Assembly (NCBI RefSeq): GCF_021545335.1
Contig: NZ_CP089312.1
Span: 7,998,001 to 8,062,000 of the forward strand
Source: Streptomyces sp. GQFP
Lineage (GTDB): Bacteria; Actinomycetota; Actinomycetes; Streptomycetales; Streptomycetaceae
Reading direction: 5' to 3'
DNA: 64,000 bases
Positions 57,693 to 64,000 of the stretch are shown piece by piece. A program made the translations under genes and the position numbers. The first letter of the stretch is position 1. The number at the start of each line of letters is the position of its first letter. The notes under the pieces are model-generated. The model was not told the DNA's origin. It did not search any database and was given only the letters and a program-made list of their open reading frames with translations.

Positions 57693-58034
57693 TGTCGCCT
57701 GTTTTCGCCAACCGCATCCTGCCGTACCGGATGCTTGAACCATGCTCACCGACACCCATCGCTGCGTCCAGGCAGTCAGTCCAAGGACGCACCCTTCGAC
57801 GGCTGATTCCGCACCGCAGTTCTGACCACTCGGAGGTACCGGCAGCCCAGCTGCCCGGTGGCGGTGCACAGCCGGCCTCGCGCGGTTCGTACCTGCTGGC
57901 CGGCAAGATCCGGCGGACCTGGCTGCGGCGGACCTCGGTGCCCAGCACCCTGCCCTCGGCAGCCGGCGCGTCAACACTCCGGCGGCCCGGACTCGTCCTC
58001 CGCGGCCGGCTCCCCGCTTGCCTGCACGGTCGGC

Positions 58035-58180
58035 CGGCCCGGAGCCGGCTGCTCCCGCGAGCACCGTGCCGCAGAGCGGCGGCGATGTCGGTCGCGCCGG
58101 CCCAGCCGCAGCGCGCCGATGGCGAGGTTGCACCGGATGGCCATCGCCCGGGGCGTGTTGCCGGTTCGCAGCCGTGAGGC
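58035..58180 (-). pseudogene. remnant of ISAs1-type transposase, C-terminal part, frameshifted
   Basis: On the minus strand the frame reads RLRTGNTPRAMAIRCNLAIG then ALRL, close to the ISAs1-family C-terminus. After one extra G (about 58098-58103) a second frame reads AGATDIAAALRHGAR, which continues the same family pattern. Only about 50 residues survive. The flanks show no inverted repeats. The rest of 57693-58200 contains no gene I can support. Confidence 0.7.
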
Positions 58181-58200
58181 GCCTTCGGCGAATGGGCACG

Positions 58201-60360
58201 TCATTCCCAGGCATCGTCGACCGCCGTCCGGAGTACGAATCTGACAGGCTCCCGCAGGACGGCGGTCGCCCCGTCCAGATCTGCCAGGCGTGCCGCGACG
58301 GTTGCTTCCGCCAGTCGAGGCGGCAGGGCCGCGCTGAATTTCAGCCCGGCCACCGCGCGAGGGTCCACAGCGGGCAGACAGAGGTGTTCGGCAGCCTCCG
58401 CAGCGGCCTTCTTCCACTCCTGAGCCGTGATGTCCTGGCGCAGCCGCACATACGCGTCTGACGGGCGCTGCAGCGGGTCGGTAACCGAGGTGAGCGTCGC
58501 GGCGAGGGTGGCGTTGGCTCGACTGCCTGCCCAGGTCCACCAGCGAACGTTGGTGTTCCGTCCACCGCGGGTCACGATGGTGCTGCGAACGTGCACCATC
58601 TCGCCGTACCGTTCCCGAGTCCGCGCCAGCGCGGACTCGGCGCGCCGGGTCAGCCTGACCGGAGGCGTCGAGCCGAGCAGGATCTCCCGTGCGGCGCGGG
58701 CGAGTTCGAACGATGCGGAACGGGTGAACCCCATGCCACCCCAGCGTGCCCTGCCGCCGTCTTCGACCGGCTCCACGAAGCAGCGCCGCCGTGACCAGTC
58801 GATGTAGGTCACCTGCCAACTGCGTCCGGCGAGGAGCAGCCGGCGCGGTCCTACGACCTCATCGGTGAGCAGCGCCGGATCCGTGGTGCCGATCTCCGTG
58901 CGGCCGGACAGCACGGTGAACTCGGGGGCCGCGGTGAACACCGCCGTCAGATCCATGAAATGCCGGAAGCCGAAGCGTTTTTCGGCTTCGGGACCGATGA
59001 ACAGCATGCCTCCGTCCCGGTCCAGGTAACCCTGCTCGACCAGATGGCGCATCACCGGTTCCGCAGCAGGACCGAAGGGACCGATGCCGCCCCACCACTC
59101 CTGCCACAGCCGGTCCCCGACCCGGTGTTCCTGAAGGCACAGCGCGAGGATCTGCTGAGCGGCGATGTGCCGGGGCTCGGGAGGCGGCGTGATCGGCTCC
59201 ACCCAGCCACGCGACCACAGCAGGAGCAGAGCGGCGGCGGACAACAGGTCGTCTTCGTCGATGGCGAGGAAGAGGCAGTTGCGTACGGATCCCGACCGCC
59301 GACCTGTGCGTCCGATGCGCTGGAGGAACGAGGCCACGGTGCCCGGCGCGCCGATCTGCAGGACCCGGTCCAGGTCACCCACGTCGATGCCGAGTTCCAG
59401 TGTGCTGGTGGAGACGATCACGCAGTCGCGGGCCTCGGCGAACGCCTCCTCGGCTCGGGACCGCTCGTCCACGGAGAGCGACGCGTGGGACAGGAACGTG
59501 GTGATGCCCTTCGCGCGCAGACTGGCGCCGAGTTCCTCCACCTCCCTGCGGGACTCGCAGAACACGAGCCGCTTCTCGCCGTGGTGGAGGGCCGCGATCA
59601 CCCGGGCCGCATTGTCGAGGGAGCCGACGTAATCGAGTTCGACCTCCCCTGGTGGGGGGAGCGCCGCGGAGACGTCACGCAGGTGGGGAGCGACGACTTG
59701 GGCCGCGCGTTTTGCGGCCCCTGAACCCTGAAGCCAGCGCAGCAGTTGCTCCGGGTTGCCGACCGTCGCCGAGAGCCCGACACGCTGCACGGGATGCCCC
59801 GCCACCCGTTCCAGCCGCTCCAGTACGGCGAGCAGATGCCATCCCCGGTCGTCCCCGGCGAACGCGTGCACCTCGTCGACCACGATCGCCCGCAGGCCCG
59901 AGAAGAAGGCGCGGTGGTCGACGTTGGTGCTGACCAGCATGGCTTCGAGGGACTCGGGGGTGGTGAGCAGCACGTCGGGCCGGTTACTGAGGACGCGTTT
60001 GCGGTGTGAGTGGGTCACGTCCCCGTGCCACAGCGCGGCGGTGCGCCCCAGCCACGAGGTATACGTCTCCAGGCGTGGCAGGAGGTTGTTGAGCAGAGCC
60101 TTGAGGGGGCAGACGTAGAGCAGGGAAGTGCCTGTCCAGCCCTCCAGAGCCATTTTTGAAAGCAACGGAAAGGCAGCCGCCTCTGTCTTTCCGCCGGCCG
60201 TGGGCGCCAGCAGCACCGCGTCCGCCCCGTCGAGGAGGGGTGTGATCGATTCCTCCTGGAGAGGCCGAAGAGCAGGCCAGCCGAGCGAGTTGACGATGTG
60301 ATGGACCAGGCCCGGGTGCAGCCGGTCCAGCGGGTCGGGGTCCTGGTCGTCTCCTGTCAC
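58201..60360 (-). CDS. Lhr-like superfamily 2 helicase (BrxHI-type)
   Basis: This 719-residue SF2 helicase has Walker A APTAGGKT (52-59), DEVH (162-165), SAT in VGLSATVGN and the R-finger motif QRIGRTGRRSG. The C-terminal half (about 400-719) has the winged/auxiliary region of Lhr-like enzymes. BREX type 2 loci pair such a helicase (BrxHI) with the ATPase BrxD. Its GTG overlaps the ATPase stop as GTGA, and its 3' end abuts the transposase remnant. The nucleic-acid substrate is unknown. Confidence 0.9.
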   Translation of the reverse strand: MTGDDQDPDPLDRLHPGLVHHIVNSLGWPALRPLQEESITPLLDGADAVLLAPTAGGKTEAAAFPLLSKMALEGWTGTSLLYVCPLKALLNNLLPRLETYTSWLGRTAALWHGDVTHSHRKRVLSNRPDVLLTTPESLEAMLVSTNVDHRAFFSGLRAIVVDEVHAFAGDDRGWHLLAVLERLERVAGHPVQRVGLSATVGNPEQLLRWLQGSGAAKRAAQVVAPHLRDVSAALPPPGEVELDYVGSLDNAARVIAALHHGEKRLVFCESRREVEELGASLRAKGITTFLSHASLSVDERSRAEEAFAEARDCVIVSTSTLELGIDVGDLDRVLQIGAPGTVASFLQRIGRTGRRSGSVRNCLFLAIDEDDLLSAAALLLLWSRGWVEPITPPPEPRHIAAQQILALCLQEHRVGDRLWQEWWGGIGPFGPAAEPVMRHLVEQGYLDRDGGMLFIGPEAEKRFGFRHFMDLTAVFTAAPEFTVLSGRTEIGTTDPALLTDEVVGPRRLLLAGRSWQVTYIDWSRRRCFVEPVEDGGRARWGGMGFTRSASFELARAAREILLGSTPPVRLTRRAESALARTRERYGEMVHVRSTIVTRGGRNTNVRWWTWAGSRANATLAATLTSVTDPLQRPSDAYVRLRQDITAQEWKKAAAEAAEHLCLPAVDPRAVAGLKFSAALPPRLAEATVAARLADLDGATAVLREPVRFVLRTAVDDAWE

Positions 60361-61691
60361 GGAAGCTCCAGTTCCACGTCGTCCGCCCCGGCTGCCGCGG
60401 CGTTCCTCTCGACTTCGGTGAGTTCGGAGGTCTTCACCGTCAACGAGTAGTGCGTGCGGGGATCGAAGTCGTCGAACTGGTCGACGCGGTCGAGGACATC
60501 ACCCACCAGCTTCTTCAGGAACAGCCTGGGGGCCACTCCGACCTTGCCCCCAAGAGTGCCGCCGACGGCACGGGCCAGGTCCGCGACGTAGGCGTTGTCG
60601 GCCATCGCCGCGATGCGTTCCGGACTCGCGGACCCATCCGCGTACAGGTCCCGGATGGTCTGCCCGAGAGCGATCAGCGACGATTCTGTGAAGCCCGGAA
60701 GCCTCAGCTGCACGGCGCGTGGATTGTCGAAGCGCGGTTCGGTGGTGAAGTCGGTCGCCAGTCGCTGAGCCAGGGGTGCCAGTCGCTGCACGCCCTGCTG
60801 GCCGTCGTAGAACGCGGGTGTGCCCGTGATGATGAGATAGAGGCCGGGAAAACGCCCGGAGTGCACCTCGTCGATGAGCTGCCGCAGCGCGTTGAGCGCT
60901 TTGTCGCGGGCGTCCGAACGGACCCGTTGAAGGGTTTCCACCTCGTCGAGCACCAGGAACAGACCCGCGTGTCCGCTGTCCCGCAACACCGTGAGCAGTC
61001 CCTGGACGAAGCCCAGCGCGCCGAAGTGGTCGAGATCCCCCCGAACCCCGGCGGCTCTGCGCGCGGCGGCGGCCACGTGGGGCTGTCCGCCGAGCCAGGC
61101 CATGACAGCCGCCGCGGTGGTCTCGTCACCGGAGGTGAGCGCGACGCGGTACCCACGGAGTGCGGCGGCGAAGGACGGGGCATGCCGGGACACCTCGGCG
61201 AGGCGCGCGGCCATGAGCCTCTCGACCGACTCGGCGAGGCCCTCGTCGGTGGCCCCGTCGGCAAGGGCGTCCTCTTCCAGGGCGTAGAACCACGCGTCGA
61301 CGACAGGGCGGAGCGCGCTCGGTGGGAACCCGGGTGTGGCCAGCCGTTCCGTAAGCCTCCGGTAGACGGTTTCCAGCCGGTGCAACGGCGTCTCGGTCTC
61401 CGAGATCTGGATCTCGGCCACGGCGAAATTCCGGCGCTTGGCCCGCTCGCCGAGCCACCGTGTGAAGAAGGTCTTGCCGGAGCCGTACTCACCGCGGACC
61501 GCCTTGAACACCGACGCACCCGACGCCACCGCCGAAAGCTCCGCGTCCAGTGCGGTCTCGAAGCGGTCCAGGCCGGTCGCCAGCAGGTCAAGACCGCTCT
61601 CGGGTACGGCCCCTCGCCGCAGCGCGTCGATCACATCACGTCGACGCGTCGCACTGACGGGGGAGGTCCGGGGCGGCTGATCTGTACTCAC
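60357..61691 (-). CDS. BREX-type ATP-binding protein (DUF2791/BrxD-like)
   Basis: This 444-residue P-loop ATPase has VFKAVRGEYGSGKTFFTRW with the Walker A GEYGSGKT (67-74) and a Walker B in GLFLVLDEVETLQ. The sequence around EIQISETETPLHRLETVYRR is strongly conserved in BrxD/DUF2791. It probably forms an AAA-type assembly with the helicase. The GTG at 61691 gives a typical N-terminus, though the ribosome site is close to it. pglX, pglZ and other BREX core genes are not in the window. Confidence 0.87.
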   Translation of the reverse strand: MSTDQPPRTSPVSATRRRDVIDALRRGAVPESGLDLLATGLDRFETALDAELSAVASGASVFKAVRGEYGSGKTFFTRWLGERAKRRNFAVAEIQISETETPLHRLETVYRRLTERLATPGFPPSALRPVVDAWFYALEEDALADGATDEGLAESVERLMAARLAEVSRHAPSFAAALRGYRVALTSGDETTAAAVMAWLGGQPHVAAAARRAAGVRGDLDHFGALGFVQGLLTVLRDSGHAGLFLVLDEVETLQRVRSDARDKALNALRQLIDEVHSGRFPGLYLIITGTPAFYDGQQGVQRLAPLAQRLATDFTTEPRFDNPRAVQLRLPGFTESSLIALGQTIRDLYADGSASPERIAAMADNAYVADLARAVGGTLGGKVGVAPRLFLKKLVGDVLDRVDQFDDFDPRTHYSLTVKTSELTEVERNAAAAGADDVELELP

Positions 61692-61927
61692 CTCGTCAGT
61701 CTTCCATCCCGTGGAGGACGGTGCGGCGGGGCCGGGAGCAGGCATCCGGCGGCCGGGGACGGCGGCACCGGCCCCACCGTGACATCACGGGTGTCCGAAT
61801 ACGTTCGTGATGGCTGAATAGCAATGAGGCGCAGGTGGCTCGGTTCCCGCATTCCTTGACGGCGCTCAGAATGGCTTGATGCAATACGGTATCCACCATT
61901 GGGGTTCAAAGCGGGGGAGACCGCAGC

Positions 61928-63742
61928 GTGTCGCTGGACAGTCCGAAGCTCAGAGATCTGCTCAAGCAGGTCGAGTCAGGGGCCTTGCAACTACCCGATT
62001 TCCAGCGTGAGTGGAAATGGAACGACGAGCACATCCGGGCGCTGATCGCGACGGTCACGCTCAACTACCCGCTCGGCGTCGTCATGTCGCTCCAGACCGG
62101 CGGCAACACGCCCTTCAGGCCCCGGCCGCTGAGCGGTGCGCAGGTCTCCGAGGACAGGGTGCCCGACCTCCTTCTCCTCGACGGCCAGCAGCGCATGACC
62201 TCGCTGTACCAGGCTCTGCGGCGCGACCAGCCGGTGGACACGGTGGACACCCGCAACAAGGACCTGAAGCGCTGGTACTACATCGACATCGCCAAGGCGA
62301 TCGGCTCGCCCTCGGACCGGGACGACGCGATCGTGTCGGTACCCGAGGACCGGACCCTCAGGACGGACTTCGCGCGGCGGGTCGTCCTCGATCTGAGTAC
62401 GACACAGCTTGAGTGCGCCGCAGGTTATTTCCCGCTGAATCTTGTGTTCGACACCCAGCGCATGAATGCCTGGCACCGGGAATTCGTGAAACTGGACGAA
62501 GCGAACTGGGATGTCTGGTCGCGGTTCGAGGAGCACGTACTCAACCACGTTCAGTCGTTCGACGTGCCCATGATCAACCTGCCCGCCTCCACCGAAATGG
62601 ACGCGGTGTGCGCGGTCTTCGAGCGGGTGAACGCGGGTGGCGTCCCGCTGAACGTCTTCGAGCTGCTCACCGCCACCTACGCGGGCGACCGGACCCATGT
62701 GGCGGAGTTCGGGGAGTACTACCGGCTTCCCGACGCGTGGCTGCAGATCAAGTCGGACCTGACCGCCGCCCATCCCGTGTTCGGCAGGATGGAGGCCGGA
62801 GTCGAGGACGGGCTGAGCAGCAGCGACTTCCTTCAGGCGATCGCCCTCGTCCGCACGTGGGAGCACAAGCAGGACGGTCTTCGCAACTCGCTCTCCTGCA
62901 AGCGCCGCGATCTGCTGGAGCTTCCGCTGGTCGACTTCAGGCGGCTGGCCCCGCGGCTGGCGGAGGCATTCGCCTGGGTCGGGGCGTTCCTGGAGCGGCA
63001 GTGCATCGTCAACGCGGCCGACCTCCCGTACCGCACGCAGCTCGTGCCGCTGGCCGCCGTACGCGCTGTCATGGGCGACGAGACGGACACCGCGGACGGA
63101 GAGGAGCGCATCGCCCAGTGGTACTGGAACGGCGTGCTCGGCGAGATGTACGGCGGGTCGATCGAGAGCCGTTTCCCCCGTGACGTGGAGCAACTCGTCG
63201 CGTGGATCCGTGGGCAGGGCGGAGAGCCGGACACGGTGGCCGAAGCCGTGTTCGTCTCCGACAGGCTCGACACCCTGAGCACTCGCAACAGTGCCGCCTA
63301 CAAGGGAATCTACGCCCTGCTCGTCAAGCAGGGCGCTGTGGACTGGTACTACACCGAGGCGCCGCTGAGTCCGGGCCAACTGGCCGCGCACGGCGTCGAC
63401 GTACGGCTGATCTTCCCCAAGTCCTGGGTGGCCAAGTCGCACCCCGGCTACGCGTCGCGCGTCAACTCGATCGTCAACAAGACCCCGCTGTCGTACCGTG
63501 CGAGCCGGAGCATGACCGGTCCGCCCGGGGCCTACCTCAAGTCGCTGATGCTGGAATCGGGCATGCGCCCCGAGTGGTTCGACGATGTCGTCGCGACGCA
63601 CCTCATCGATCCGGCCACGCTGCACGAGGGGGACTTCGAGCGCTTCTACACGGACCGTTCCAAGCAGCTCCTCGACCTGGTGCGGTCCGCTATGCGCAAG
63701 CACACCGTGCACCGCGGCTTCGCCGAGAAGCTGGGCGGGTGA
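61928..63742 (+). CDS. DUF262 (GmrS-like) protein with altered C-terminal HNH-like region
   Basis: This 604-residue protein has DUF262 at the N-terminus (LPDFQREWKWNDEHIRAL, DGQQR at 85-89, FERVNAGGVPLNVFELLTA at about 236-254). This is the ParB-like NTP-binding module of GmrSD and related restriction systems. The C-terminus keeps IFPKSW and NSIVNKTPLSYRASRS of the DUF1524-type nuclease, but the expected HH before IFP is R493-L494. GTG start with a weak leader. The next gene starts inside its stop as GTGA. Type IV restriction of modified phage DNA is possible. Confidence 0.85.
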   Translation: MSLDSPKLRDLLKQVESGALQLPDFQREWKWNDEHIRALIATVTLNYPLGVVMSLQTGGNTPFRPRPLSGAQVSEDRVPDLLLLDGQQRMTSLYQALRRDQPVDTVDTRNKDLKRWYYIDIAKAIGSPSDRDDAIVSVPEDRTLRTDFARRVVLDLSTTQLECAAGYFPLNLVFDTQRMNAWHREFVKLDEANWDVWSRFEEHVLNHVQSFDVPMINLPASTEMDAVCAVFERVNAGGVPLNVFELLTATYAGDRTHVAEFGEYYRLPDAWLQIKSDLTAAHPVFGRMEAGVEDGLSSSDFLQAIALVRTWEHKQDGLRNSLSCKRRDLLELPLVDFRRLAPRLAEAFAWVGAFLERQCIVNAADLPYRTQLVPLAAVRAVMGDETDTADGEERIAQWYWNGVLGEMYGGSIESRFPRDVEQLVAWIRGQGGEPDTVAEAVFVSDRLDTLSTRNSAAYKGIYALLVKQGAVDWYYTEAPLSPGQLAAHGVDVRLIFPKSWVAKSHPGYASRVNSIVNKTPLSYRASRSMTGPPGAYLKSLMLESGMRPEWFDDVVATHLIDPATLHEGDFERFYTDRSKQLLDLVRSAMRKHTVHRGFAEKLGG

Positions 63743-64000
63743 GCGCCGGCATGCCCTCGCACGACAACCTGATGGCACTCAAGGACACGAAGATCCCGGT
63801 ACGGGACCTGTTGGCGCTCTTCGGTGCGCGCCGACGCGACGACCAGTCCGTCCTGGCCATTTCGCAGGCACTGAAAGACGTGGGCCTGTCCACCGTTCCG
63901 TCCTTCGCCACCTGCGGCCACGGAAGCTCCGTCCACGTCGTCGCCCTGGAGACGGTCGCGGCGGTGGACGAGGGAGGCGACGAGGAGCCGGAGGAGGAGT
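63739..64000 (+). CDS. partial gene after DUF262, unknown
   Basis: The first 87 codons of a gene that leaves the window. Its GTG overlaps the DUF262 stop (GTGA). The product begins VSAGMPSHDNLMALKDTK and has a small alpha/beta domain (KIPVRDLLALFGARRRDD...) followed by an acidic stretch EGGDEEPEEE. I do not recognise it; the acidic tail continues outside. It is likely a partner of the DUF262 protein. Confidence 0.7.
   Translation, partial: MSAGMPSHDNLMALKDTKIPVRDLLALFGARRRDDQSVLAISQALKDVGLSTVPSFATCGHGSSVHVVALETVAAVDEGGDEEPEEE

Noticed and set aside
57740..57823. Short frame MLTDTHRC... after the cyclase-like gene
   Set aside because: Only 27 codons, no ribosome site of note and no similarity I can recognise.
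58000..58200. Extension of the helicase gene through the downstream region
   Set aside because: The helicase frame stops clearly at 58201; the following residues belong to a transposase pattern in other frames.
61991..63778. 595-residue minus-strand open frame opposite the DUF262 gene
   Set aside because: Shadow frame; DUF262 motifs are on the plus strand with normal codon use.
1..64000. tRNA, rRNA or riboswitch genes other than rnpB
   Set aside because: No cloverleaf with a TTCGA-type arm or known riboswitch core was seen by eye; a covariance-model search would be decisive.

Overview
The window is high-GC actinobacterial DNA and almost certainly a Streptomyces chromosome. Codon third positions are strongly GC-biased, GTG starts and ATGA/GTGA stop-start overlaps are common, and several dispersed Streptomyces-type GC-rich repeats are present. 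The dyad of a Nif3-like protein and a zinc-ribbon coiled-coil protein followed by an RNase HI/phosphatase fusion is a conserved actinobacterial arrangement. The RNase P RNA is of the class A actinobacterial type.

Left part, 1-25.6 kb. This part mixes metabolism, signalling and cell-envelope genes. Several genes look like a steroid or CoA-thioester catabolic set: an aldehyde dehydrogenase fragment, a 3Fe-4S ferredoxin, a KstR-like TetR repressor (1526-2188), a MaoC-type enoyl-CoA hydratase (21467-22330), a zinc alcohol dehydrogenase (22443-23519) and a 17-beta-HSD4-like SDR (23545-24492). Two 14-bp sites match the published KstR half-site pattern (2406-2419 and 21336-21349). A second palindrome, CTGACG-N3-CGTCAG, is shared by the MaoC gene and an LLM/F420-type oxidoreductase. 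Between these lie a glycosyltransferase/methyltransferase/toroid-protein trio, a three-gene set with a solute-binding/VWA lipoprotein, an XRE regulator with coupled small genes, an MFS exporter, and a DesKR-like two-component pair. An IS630 element has inserted exactly into the stop codon of the SDR gene without destroying it.

Middle part, 25.6-37.8 kb. This is mostly core genome: a 55-residue small protein, a secondary-structure-rich hypothetical, the Nif3/zinc-ribbon/RNase H cluster, a KDPG-type aldolase with two tandem operators, YaaA, an RNB nuclease, a MerR regulator with its 19-bp-spacer promoter, a Uma2 nuclease, an AraC regulator with an EamA transporter, and rnpB with a textbook terminator.

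Right part, 38.1-64 kb. This is the most unusual region. A minus-strand block (38.1-49.4 kb) encodes a YbjN-like protein, an Hsp70 without a substrate-binding domain, two dynamin-like GTPases, a C39-like peptidase, an unknown protein, a tail-anchored kinase-like protein with a zinc knuckle, a PP2C phosphatase, a VWA protein and a secreted/membrane protein. The Hsp70-kinase-PP2C-VWA quartet matches the composition of E. coli yegD-yegI-yegK-yegL, here expanded by dynamins and a protease. Divergent to it are a 1216-residue repeat/CHAT protease and a caspase-like protease, followed by a Crp/Fnr regulator and a protein with a degenerate class III nucleotide-cyclase domain. This layout suggests a regulated conflict, cell-death or membrane-stress system. 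Next to it are a BREX-like BrxD ATPase and BrxHI/Lhr-type helicase pair without the BREX core, a remnant of an ISAs1-type transposase, and a DUF262 protein whose expected HNH histidines are replaced. The last gene runs off the window.
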